A DNA stretch of 64,000 nucleotides from positions 79,951,235-80,015,234 of the forward strand of contig CM046876.1 in NCBI GenBank assembly GCA_025667525.1, in the 5' to 3' direction. Below are positions 1 to 12,346 of the stretch, in pieces. The stretch's first letter is position 1. Every line of letters starts with the position of its first letter. The DNA is from Glebionis coronaria. Lineage: Eukaryota > Streptophyta > Magnoliopsida > Asterales > Asteraceae. The notes below the pieces were generated by a model. It did no database searches. It was not told the DNA's origin and was given only the letters and a program-made list of their open reading frames with translations. The position numbers and the translations under genes were made by a program.

Positions 1-1
1 T

Positions 2-1918
<1,917 letters not shown>

Positions 1919-1920
<2 letters not shown>

Positions 1921-1931
1921 GAAGGGGGGGA
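1919..1931 (+). promoter_or_regulatory. W polypurine tract
   Basis: A purine run containing seven consecutive G lies between the pol stop and the TGTGACAACCC start of the LTR. This is the expected position for second-strand priming in LTR retrotransposons. Confidence 0.75.
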
Positions 1932-2368
1932 TGTGACAACCCAAAACCGAGGTCATTGCTTAATCTTATTTTACGATTATTTTTGAAATTTTTGGATGAG
2001 TTTGAATGATATTTTTTTTGGAGGTTTGAGTTTAAACCGATGTTGGAAGGTTTATATTTTATATTTATTAAATATAAGGAGTATTAGCAAGCGTGATGTC
2101 GATGGATGCTAAATATTTTACGTCTTATTGTCAGTTGTTCGATTTTTGTCATTTTTGATGTTTTATTTTAAATGACGTGTTAAGTCGAGTCGAGAGTCGA
2201 TATTATTATATTTGAGGTACGTTTTAAATTTTTAAAAGTATCTTTATGAAACCCGAGCCCCGTAAATATTTTCAAAATTGACTAATAGTTATTTCCCGCA
2301 TTTTTAGCTAACTATTTTCATTTTGAGCCACAACTATTGCAAAATTGCAACCAAGGTCCCTCATGCAC

Positions 2369-2377
2369 TATATAAAA
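2369..2377 (+). promoter_or_regulatory. TATA box in W LTR (U3 promoter)
   Basis: TATATAAAA is followed about 30 bp later by a CA- and CT-rich stretch (ACACACACTCAC, then TCTCTCTTC), which looks like a plant core promoter and transcription start. It would drive W's genomic RNA. This is inferred from sequence only. Confidence 0.5.
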
Positions 2378-4165
2378 GCTTAAACAAACACACACACTCA
2401 CATTTCTTACACTCAAAAATTTTCACCTATCTCTCTCTTCTCTCTCTATAAGCCGTAACATCCACCACCACCCTAAACCCATTCAATTTTCAATTTTAAC
2501 TTGATTTTGGAGATGATTTGAGCAAAAATAAAGCAAGACCCACTCTTATAATTGATCAAGGATTAAGAAAATCTTAAATGCAAGGCATTTTTATTTTTTT
2601 GATGTTGGTAGGTAGAAGCCATGATCATGCATGGTGTTCTTGCCATGATCAATGGTGCTTGTTGCAAGAATTTTGTTAAAAACTTCATTTTGATCTAAAG
2701 GTTTTAATTTTTATGATGATTTGGATGTTATGGGTCATATATATTGATGTTAGGGTATAGGAATGAACATTTCTATGGTTGGTTTTGATCAAAAAGTTGA
2801 TTTTATACAAGTTTTAATGGTCATTTTATAACAGTAAGTAAACAGTAAAATCCGATTTTTTATGTTTTGAAAATGGCTTAACTTATAGCCTAGGGTTGAA
2901 GATAATTTTATTAGCTTCGATTTGATATAAGGTAGAGCTTCTAGCTCCAACAAGCGCGAAGTTATGATGTTTTGATTGATCGTGTACCGGGAGACGAGTA
3001 TCGGCACTACATATAGTTATTGTCGATATTTGGATCGAATCTCGGGGACTCTAAATGGAAGTTTTGAAATATGTAACCTACTGATAATGAGGTGTTTACC
3101 TTAGAGGTTGAGTTTACTTTAAAACCCGAGTGTCGGTTTTGTAAACGGAGTCGTTTAAATAAGTTAAAACGGTTGTATGAAAAATTAACGTAAATCTGTC
3201 CGGATTTTGTAGTTTGAAAATGAGTCGGGTAAAGGACTTTAAAAGTAATTTCATTTGATAAACTTGTAGGAGGACTTCCTATATATAGTAAGTTAGTTTA
3301 TCGAGTCATTTCATAAACGTTTGACAAGTTTAAAAGGGGTAAATAAGCTAGTACATGTAGTATGTACCGGCAGACTTTGTTAAAAGTGTAAAATGGTAAA
3401 GTAAATGTGTAGTAAAGTATAATGAAGTTATTTATATCGTTTTCTCTCGAGTTTATCGTGACTTTATGAGTTTGAGTTTGATATTGTTATGTATGATTTA
3501 TTTCTCGAGTCATTATTAATGAACGCGCCTTATTTGATAGGTAGCGGTTCTCGTGTTTGAAAGGCATCCATTATCATCGACGATCATCTCGCTAGGTCTC
3601 TTATACTAAGGTGAGTCCGTAGCCTCGCTTTTTATGCTAGCTACTAAATGTTTTATACCCGCGAGGGGGATACATGCTATTTGAAAATAAATGAACACAA
3701 GTCATGAGTAATTGTTGGACCCGAATGTTGCCTAAAGTTGAATTCATTGTATTGAGTACCTTGTTGCTAAAGACCCTAAATTCATGAGCCATTAACTATC
3801 TTCTGACTTGATGTTGTGAGTCGGGAACAGCCGCTTATTCTAATGATAGTACTATTGGGTTGACCACCCTATCTGAGACCAGGGCATTACGTTGAGTAAC
3901 TCGCTGGGAAGGATAATTTTACGTGAATAAGAATGTGGTATTCTAGCAACTGATACCCTAGAGGGGCAATGGTTTTATTCTAGTCATGCCGGTATTTGGC
4001 GTGGGTGACGATTTGGTTAAGGGGTCGGTGTCTTGAGCTTAAATACAATGTTTATTATTATTATTATTTCCTTGAATATAGATTGTGTGTACGACAATTC
4101 TATAAATGATTATGATTGATTTTCTTCTTGTGTTCAAATGTGATTTGATAAACCTATAGACTCGC

Positions 4166-4181
4166 TCAACATTATTGTTGA
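4166..4181 (+). other. Short hairpin in W LTR (6-bp stem, 4-nt loop)
   Basis: TCAACA, loop TTAT, TGTTGA form a perfect inverted repeat about 380 nt before the LTR end. CATGT and AGGTA follow it, as in the other Tekay-like LTRs of the window. Confidence 0.5.
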
Positions 4182-4564
4182 CTCGTTTTAGCATGTATTT
4201 TAGGTAATAGGAAGTGATGGAGCATGGAGCTTTGCTTTGGAGGTTGTGGCTTGGCTTTTGGAAGAATGTTGGTCTAAAAACTGTTTCTATCCTTTACTGT
4301 TGAACAATTTACTTTATGTTGATGTACTGTACTAAACTTGTTGGTTGTTGGTCGAGATCCATGGGGACTAAACGCTTTACTCTGGTGTCGTTTTAGTACA
4401 ATCATGGGATGAAATTTATGTTTTAGACCTATTATTAAAATCTTGTTTATATTTTCTGTAAACGTCTCACTTTTGAGTCGTTCAATATACCTTGTGTGAT
4501 GCTGCTTGTGTCTAGCACCCAATTGTGTATTTCCGCTGCGCAATGTAAATTGGGGGTGTAAGAT

Positions 4565-6259
4565 TTACCATACTTAGCTTGCATCTTTTGCTTGCGTAAG
4601 CGTTAGGGGTATGGTACTTTTGGTTTATATGGTTTGGGTATTGGGTTTATGTTTTCAGTGGGTTTGGTTTTTCTTGGTTGTGCTTCGTCTTCATCGTCAC
4701 TATCGAGTAGATTTTCTGTGCGTATATCTTGGGTTGGTTTGGCAGGTGGCTCGTAAGATAAACCACTCCGTGTGAATATTGGCATTCACATGCTCGTTCA
4801 GAGCTTACGGTGGTTGATATTTGTTGTTGTTCTTTGGGTTTGGGATTGTATTGCTTAGTAAAGAACTAGAAGAGCGATTCACTTGCTTGTCGGCACAAGG
4901 ATCAAATTTAGCTTCGAGGTTTTGAATGGAAGCTTGTTGGTTTTCGTTTGAAGTCTCGAACTTTTTTTTGAGGTAAGTGAATGTATCTCGCATGAAAAGG
5001 TTGGTTTTTCTTTGAGATTCAATGAAATTGTCGAGCTTGGTTTTGAGGTTGGGTTTGTCTTCGGTTTAATTGGGTTTCTTTTCGTCTCGATTGTAACTTG
5101 GTTTATCATTAGATCTCCAATTATCACGGTCATGATTACGATAATCGTTATAAAATCGAGTTCGATGAAAGGTGTTCATGAAATTGGCTTCTTCTTCCTT
5201 TGTCATGGGTGTGTTATCGTCATCACATTCACGAGAAGGATGGTTTCCTCCACAGTGTTTTCAAGTTTCACGAGATTTGTTTTTCGTTTCTTAATTAATG
5301 AGTATCAATTTTAAGAGACATGGCATCCATACGAGCCATAATTTTTTTAGTGTTGGTTAGGTTGTCACTTTCTTCGGCAAAAGCTACGGTTTTTCGAGGG
5401 TTTTTGTTTTTATGGTTTTTGGACCAATCAAGCTTAAGTAAGACTTTGTCATCTAACAATTGGTAAGCTTGGTTAGGAGTTTTGTAAAGGAAAATGCCGC
5501 CCGCTACGGCGTTTAATGCATCTTGGGTAGCATCGTCAAGACCATGATAGAAAATCTTGATTATTCCTTCCTTTTATAGTCCATGACCATGGCAGTTTCT
5601 GAGTAGTTCTTTCATTCTTAACAATGCGTCAGTTAGAGTTTCTCGATCTTGTTGAGAAAAGCTTCAGATTTCTCCGAGAGTTTTTCAAATTTGACAGGAG
5701 GAAAGAATCGGCTAATAAAAGCGGTTCTAAGACCTTCCCATGTTCGAATGGTTCCTTCATAAAGTTCATCGAGCCATGACTTGGCTTCTCCAATAAGGGA
5801 TGATGGAAACAACATGAGTTGAACGGCTTTGGCTTGTCCTTCTTCATAGTTGAACATTTTTCAAATTCCTCTAAATTCATGGATGTGTTTGTGAGGATCG
5901 GTTTTGATTCGATCATCAAATTGGTGATTTTTGAAAAGTGTCAAATGGTTTCCTTTGATTGCAAAGTCGTTTGCAATTTCAGGTAAAACGATTGCAGAGC
6001 CAGGAGTTGGTGCTACAACTCTATCGGCTGAGCACATTGGTTCATCATTAGTGTCCGACATCGGATCTTAACGTTCGATGAGTTTGGTGAGGAATAGAAA
6101 TTGAGAGAGGTTGTCAAAAGTTTGGTTGATTTCGCAAGGTTGAGGTTGCTTGTGTCTCCTATCTAATGGCACACGGCGATAAAGTTACGTAACCTTCGGT
6201 TAATGGTACGCTCAGTTTCTAATAACGGTGATGCTGGTGGAGTTTCGGATGAACGGGTG
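4565..6259 (-). pseudogene. X gag remnant (Athila/Tat-type Gag)
   Basis: Pieces of one Gag lie in order on the minus strand with stops and shifts between them. The N-terminal part (about 6061-5861) carries the VAPTPGSAIV stretch, followed by DPHKHIHEF. The retrotransposon-gag core (5857-5633) carries KAVQLMLFPSSLIGEAKSW and ISRFFPP. The C-terminal linker (4785-4603) carries FTRSGLSYEPP and an acidic DSDDEDEA patch, followed by PYP, a stop where Gln is expected, then RLRK. From memory this is a common Asteraceae gag family in which aspartic protease follows. Gag would package the element's RNA. The sequence stops at W before the protease. The likely start is an MRTRS-like ATG near 6259. Confidence 0.78.
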
Positions 6260-6464
6260 TGCATCCTACAATGGTTTTGGTGTTACATGATCGAATGTGC
6301 GTCGCACTTTTGAATTGTGCGACGTACTTTGGTTCGTTACAGGAAGTGCGACGCACTTTTGAATTGTGTGGCGTACTTTCTGTACTGCAGGAAAAATTTT
6401 GGGTTGTAAATGGTTCAATTCTTCAAGGATTATGAAAACTTTGGTTACAAAACAGGATTGTAAG

Positions 6465-6482
6465 TGCCCGGAAGCGGCACCA
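6465..6482 (-). promoter_or_regulatory. X primer binding site (tRNA-Asp type, degenerate)
   Basis: On the minus strand, TGGTGCCGCTTCCGGGCA follows the LTR end by a few bases. It resembles TGGCGCCGTTGCCGGGGA, the complement of the plant tRNA-Asp 3' end used by Athila/Tat elements. Confidence 0.65.
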
Positions 6483-6488
6483 AAAACT

Positions 6489-7647
6489 TGATGTTCGTTT
6501 CGCAAGTATTAAATTTATAACAATGTTTAGACAAAACAAGGGACTAGCATACAAACACGGGCAAGTATACCCTTTCGTTCGTAATATAGCTTTGTAATGG
6601 TAAGCCAGGATCGTTCTCTAGGAATTAGTTTCGTTTTGGTAATCAGTATAATAATTGAAGAAAGAAATGATTAAATAAGTAACAATAATAACAAGTATGA
6701 CTAATATGGGATAGTTCGTATAAGTTCATGATGATGATAATAATGATCGAGATATGTTTTTGTAGGTAAAGAGTGATAATCCTTTTTCGTCAAAATAGCA
6801 TTTACACAATTCACTTTGGTGTGATTTAAGACATATGTTTGATTAAGCGACTAAGCTTAAAACAAGTTCCCAATGAGTTCAATATTTTATCAAAGTATCT
6901 AAGCGAATCTCTTCAACCAAAGATTCAAAACCATATACAAGTTCTTAAAACTTATTATAACAACTTGAGTCTCTCGACGTCAAATTATCGTAACAAGTCA
7001 ACTTTAGATAATATATGGCGATAGAACTAAGTGGCAAAATGGTTCTACAACATTAGCTTGAAATCAATTATAAAGGATCATATCATAGCATCATCACTAG
7101 TTATAGTCACATACCCATATATTCAAAAATAGCTTAGCCTAACATAGTAATCAAAGTAACAAATGGAGAAGTGTAAGAGAACATCATACTTAGATTGATC
7201 GAATGAATGAGTACACAAGTGTCACGATTGTATCGTCTTTCCAAGAACCAAAGAGTAGAATACTCTCGTTACAAGTATTTCCCAAAAGTGGATAATACTA
7301 AAACTATTACTAAGAAGCTAAGGATACTTGGATTAGAGAGTAGATGACCGAGATTTGTGTGTAAAATGAGTAGAAAGGGTCCCTATTTATAGTGCAGACT
7401 GGGGGTAAATGTGCGCCGCACTTTGAAGGTGGGAAATGTGCGCCGCACTTTCGTGAGTTCCAAAATCTTCTCATAATTGTTTTGTTCATTTTAACTTCAA
7501 GGACTTCATTTTGTATTTCTTCACTTTGCTCCTTCAAACTTTATACCTGCATGTAAAACACAATATATTAAATATCGAAAGTTCTTATTTATAAGACAAA
7601 GTGACATAATAATAACAGATTGAATATGTATATTTAGGTCGTTATCA
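6489..7647 (-). repeat. X 5' LTR
   Basis: A 1.16-kb LTR bounded on one side by the gag frame of Y and on the other by the primer binding site. Its ends are TGATAAC and AACATCA. It carries repeated GTGCGNCGCAC-like words near 6297-6380 and 7410-7450. The second LTR is outside the window. Confidence 0.75.
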
Positions 7648-8222
7648 ACGATCCCACGCATCTCTAAACGACTCATTCGGTTTTTGTTCAAACCTCGTGA
7701 TCTCGTTCTTAAAAAACCTGGTCTTAGATGGTGGAAAGAAATGATTAACGAATTTGGAAACGAGATCCTTCCACGTAATTAGGGAATTAGGTGGTCCTTT
7801 CTCGTACCAATCCTTGGCGGCACCATCGTGCGAGTACGAAAAAAGCATAAGCTTAATGACATTGGAGTCAACGTTCTTTAAATTGCTCGTGGCTAAAAGA
7901 CGATCAAAATTCTGAATGCGATCGTGAGGATTATCCGCCTCACGACCCTTAAACGTTGTCGCTTGAATTAAACTCAACATGCCACTTTTGATTTCAAAAT
8001 TAACCGCATCGATTACGGGAATTACGATCGCGTCTCCATAACCCTCGGTGGGTGCTTGGAGCAATTCAATCATTGTACGATTCTCGGCCATCTCGTCTCT
8101 AGTTTCGACAACGATATTAGGAACGTTCGTTTCTAAATTTCGTCTTCGTTGTCGATTCCTTTGATTTCGATTACGTCTATTCGATACGTTTCTAGAATTA
8201 GAATAATCCCTCGATCAGGTGC
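7648..8222 (-). pseudogene. Y gag N-terminal remnant
   Basis: From the ATG near 8222 the frame begins MRT and hits a TGA at the fourth codon, where Z has an Arg codon. The family start MAENRTM with ELLQAPTEGYGDAIVIP follows at 8091, and the frame then runs 148 codons through the gag core (LMLFSYSHDGAAKDWYEK, FVNHFFPPSKT) to RDAWDR. There X's LTR adds an immediate stop. It is closely alike to the first 200 residues of the Z Gag. It encodes no complete Gag. Confidence 0.85.
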
Positions 8223-9010
8223 GCATGCACTAAACGTAGAATGGGGGGGTAGCAAAGAAGATTATTTTTGGATTTTTTCAATTTTTTCAAATTTTTTTTT
8301 GGATTTTTGATGGTTTTTTAAAAAAATTTGTATTTTTGGTGTATTACGTAGAAATTAATCTACATAAACTATCCACTAATCAAAGGTCTTGATTAATGAA
8401 TCCAATTAGAGTGAAGGAAATTAAGTGAAGTAAAAACCTTCGTTCGACTTTGAAACGTTGGCGGAACGCCAAAACATTTCAAGGGTTCAATAAGTAAAAG
8501 CTCACAAAAATAGATTAATAATACTTGAGTTGGAAAACTCTTAATCAATCGTAACTAAATTAATACGCACAAGGGAGCGGAGAAAACGAGGTGGCGCGAA
8601 GTACTTGAGAGCCTTTTTTCTTTAGGTCGTGAAATACAACTTCCTTATACACACCTTATAGTTTGTATCAATTGAGATTAAATCAACCAAGAGTATTTAT
8701 TTATTTGCCTTTGATTTCGTTTGAATTCGGTACACTTAATAATGACCAGAATGCCCACTATTAAGGTGCGGTTTCTCACGTATTTGGATAATTATTATGT
8801 ATTAATTGTAATACGTAAATACAATATACTATTCACCAGAAAATGAAAAACGATTTTGTGTTAACTGATTTCAATCGAACACTTTTTATTTTAATGGATA
8901 ATAATAGAGAAAAATAAAAACGAGTATGTACGATATTTACTCTTTCCAAAAATGGAAATTCAAAAACGCACTACTCAAACAAACACGATATATATGGCAC
9001 TATAAACACC
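8223..9010 (-). other. Y leader region, non-coding
   Basis: This stretch lies between gag and the primer binding site and matches the layout of the Z leader (15963-16799). It carries T-rich runs just upstream of gag and a block that pairs with the Z block around 16390-16450. No protein-like frame is seen. Confidence 0.7.
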
Positions 9011-9028
9011 TTCTCGGTAGCGGTACCA
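9011..9028 (-). promoter_or_regulatory. Y primer binding site, decayed
   Basis: The minus-strand sequence TGGTACCGCTACCGAGAA aligns base for base with the Z site TGGCGCCGCTGCCGGGGA. The differences are C to T or G to A, as expected from loss of methylated cytosines. Confidence 0.7.
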
Positions 9029-9031
9029 AAA

Positions 9032-12000
9032 TGATTATAGTAAAATTACGCTTTACTTTATTTTAGGAAAAACAAAGCAAGTATAAAGTGAGAAAGTATT
9101 AATCGATACGATTTAGGAAAACCGTAAAGACGACAAGTGAGTTCGTTCCTCAAGGGAGTTTTTTGTGTTTAATGCCAAAATTATAAATACGTAATTTGGA
9201 TTAGTAACGTTTTTGGAATAAGAGAGAGAAAATTGAAAGACGAGTACGCTAAAAATTAAGCTACGACGCGAAAAACGTAAAATCGTAAAATACGACGAAA
9301 AATAAAAGTTATCTAAAAATTCTCAAAAAGTTAATTTAAACTCTTAAAATATATATAGGGTTTACAAATCAAGAAAAATTATTGAAACTTTTTTAATTAA
9401 TTAATATTTAATTTTTAAATGCTAATTAAAACACTAAAAATCAAATAAATTAATAAAAAATCCAAACCAAGATTTTATAACTTGTAAACCTCAAATACAC
9501 TTAATAAACACTAAAAAATATTTTTCCAATTTTTTCACTAATTAAATCTATTTTTAAATGACTAAATTTTTTTAATTAAAATAATCATAAAAAATAAAAA
9601 GAACAGTAGAAAAATCTAAAACTTTTTTCTAAAAATCTATTTTAACTTTACTCTACTGTGGAAAAATGGAAATTGCTATAAAATAATAATCAAATAAGCT
9701 GTAAAAGCTTATCAAGTAAGTTGTTGGTACAAAAAAACACTAACAGTGGCAATATCTGGTGGTTTTAGTGGGAACAGGGGTTCCCACTGACTATGTTAAT
9801 TACACAGAGAATGATAGGGGTCTGTGAGGCTTATTTTTAGCTTGTTTTGGCTGCTCTTTCTTGGAACAATGGGAACCCCTACAACCTTTGAGTTGTGGGG
9901 AGTCAAGAATAACACAAAAACACCAATAGAAAACACAAATCCATGCACAAATCACCCAAAGATCAGTTAAGAACAATATTATGCAGAAAATAAAGATGCA
10001 AATGCAATTTACACTAACAGGGACATTCAAATGCTATTTAACAAGCTCAAAAGTTAACAAATCTCCTATATCAAATGATGCTGACCTAAACTAACACGAA
10101 ATGTAATTGTAGACCTAGATTTAAACCACAAAACTCATAAAATTCAACCTTAAAGCTCACTGTTTGCAGAAAGTGGTGCCTGCTGGTATAATTGGGCTAA
10201 CCGTGAGTTTAAAAAGCTAATTAAAGTTACCAAAACTATCCAATCCCAAACCTAAAACTACCTAACCTTATATTATACTAATCATCTAACAAATAATCAA
10301 ATTTCATGCAACAAATCCACAAAATCAACCCTAAGCACCCTACTGTTGATATGACAGTTTTATAACTCAACTAAGCAAACTTGCAAATTGAAATTTTTTA
10401 CACTAACACTTTGAAATAAAATGTGAAAACGGCTAATACTAACCTATTAGAGCATGTTCAAATCACTTGTACCCTACAACTATGTCACCAATTGCAAGAT
10501 ATAAGTAATGCCAAACACCCCTATACTTTCTGAAAACAAATTTTACAAAGAACTTGTTTCCAAATCAAAACCAAATGAGCCTAAAACTAGCATAACATAT
10601 TAAAAACAGACAAATAACACCAATTAATTAAAAAACTTCCACTTTCAAGCATGCATACTCAGATTCATCTAAAATTAACAAAAAAAGGAAGGAAAAGACG
10701 TTGTTACCATCTATAGGCTTGTTCAGCCTATAGACACACCCAAATATTGACTCCTGCCTTGCTAATGATGGACAGAGTGGATGCTTGCAAGTGATATGAT
10801 GGTCTTTGAGGACTACCACAGTCCCAAAATAGAAAACAAGGTATGATATATGTCTTCTTTGGATCCTTACTAAGACAAAGCAAACAACAAACAATGCAAG
10901 CTCACAAAAGCTAATCACAAGCTTTTTGTCAGAAATCTTGTAGATTTAGCTTTTAGAACGGTGAATTCAAACAAGAAAATAAACAAAAAGATTATGAAAA
11001 ATCTTTGAAGACACAAACTTGAAACCAACTTTGAGAAAGTACCAACTACTTATGGCTTATACAAACTTAGTCTGTTTGCTTCGGTGTCAACCAATCACTC
11101 AAACTAAGCTCCTATAAACCAAGACAGAGAATAGCTAATAGCCACGTGTCCTTGAGCTATTGGCTATTCTTAAAAAAACTTAAATGAAATGTTGTTGAAA
11201 ACCAAATAACTTTGATAAAATGATACTACACTTTTGTAGAAACATAAATGATAAATAGAAAACAAGGCTACACAACATGGAACTCAGCATATTTTTAAAG
11301 CTAAAAAGGAATATTCATTAAACTTAAAAACTTTACAAAAAGTTGGAACAAAATACAAGGTACAAGCCACCTTGTATTTGTACTAGGGAAAAGAAAGTTC
11401 TAGAAACATAAACCTTAATACACTATAATTCCCAAAATGCCCTTTGGTTTTGATTCTTGAAAAATAGGTTAACAAAGCCCATGTGAAGTCTTTGATGAAT
11501 GCCAGGTGTTGGACTTGATAACAACCCTTGATTTTAAACTTTGGGACCAAGAAACGAGTTTGGTTCGTTGATGTATTGCCACTGTTTGTCTTCATGCCCA
11601 AAAACGTGTACAAGGGACCATGGGGTAGGGGTCCATAGTCCATGTGAAGGGTGTCTGGTGTTCGGGGTGTGTTGAGGTTGGTTTTAATCAAAGTTCTTGG
11701 AAGAATCAACCTCTAACCCTTGTTTTGAATTGAATATAGATTTTGGTTTTATGTGTTCATAAAGGGGGATTAGGGGTGGATTATTTGTTAACTGGGAGTT
11801 AATAAAATATTGTTGTTTAAAATGGAATTAATAGGGGAGTGATGTGGCTAAGCTGTTTGGGCTTATGGGTTCAGGTTTAAGTAGGATAGGTGGGCTGGGT
11901 AAGTTGGGTTATGGCTGGTGGGCTTTGGTGGTTTGTAGAGTGGGCCTGTGGATTTAATATGGGTCACAGCCAGGTTTTATACAGGTTAAGAGTGGGTTTG

Positions 12001-12346
12001 GGTTTCAGTAATGACACATTTGGTCCCCTATCTTCCAAATTATCTTCAAAACAAGTTTCTAACAACTTATACCCCATTTCCTTTGTATACATCTTTGGGT
12101 GAATTACATTTTGGTCCCTCAAACTTTAATAACTTAGGATAAGGACAAAAAATGCAACATTTAGCAATCTTCAAGGGACAAACATGTGTAATCTTGAAAT
12201 ATTAGGGACCCACATGTAAAATTTGAGTTTTACAAGGGTCGAATATGACAAGTCTTCAAAAGATGAGGCACCATTCTTGACAAATATTCAAACTTCAAGG
12301 ACTTCTTTGGAAATTCATGATTCGAGTCCGGTTCTTTGTGCGGCTT
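9032..12346 (-). repeat. Y 5' LTR, larger part
   Basis: The LTR continues from 26077-26249 on the other side of Z. Together the parts make about 3.49 kb, close to Z's 3.59 kb. The LTR end at 9032 (ATAATCA, minus strand) is followed by the primer site. Base GGCTT at 12342-12346 is the target duplicated by Z. Several open frames here have no likeness to proteins, and TATA-like and T-rich regions resemble those of Z. Confidence 0.8.

Larger units (their letters stand above)
1932..4561 (+). repeat. W 3' LTR
   Basis: The LTR begins TGTGACAACCC directly after the polypurine tract and ends near GGGGGTGTAA. The end was placed by likeness to the T1 LTR end (CCGCTGCG ... TTTGGGGGTGTTAAA) and by where the reading frame of X resumes; it may be off by 1-3 bp. 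Long non-coding blocks separate a TATA box at 2369 from a 3' region with a small inverted repeat at 4166-4181. Open frames inside it do not look like proteins. Confidence 0.8.
4562..7647 (-). mobile_element. Element X: 5' part of an Athila/Tat-type Ty3/gypsy retrotransposon
   Basis: On the minus strand the order is LTR (7647 to 6489), primer binding site, leader, then a decayed gag that is cut off by W at 4561. The LTR begins TGATAACGACC and ends AACATCA. It sits directly inside the gag frame of element Y, so X inserted into Y. The bases after the LTR start on the Y side are ACGAT; the second copy of the duplication lies outside the window. Protease and pol are not in the window. Confidence 0.8.
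7648..12346 (-). mobile_element. Element Y: Z-family retrotransposon, main part left of Z
   Basis: Read on the minus strand, Y's 5' LTR starts at 26249, is interrupted by Z between 26072 and 12346, and ends at 9032. A decayed primer site, a leader and the beginning of gag follow, cut at 7648 by X. LTR start (TGATGAGACTG), leader and gag all resemble Z, so Y is an older member of the same family in opposite orientation. The rest of Y lies beyond the left edge. Confidence 0.82.

Noticed and set aside
9800..10918. Hydrophobic minus-strand ORFs in the Y LTR
   Set aside because: They lie inside LTR sequence, with skewed composition; the corresponding Z LTR has no matching frame.
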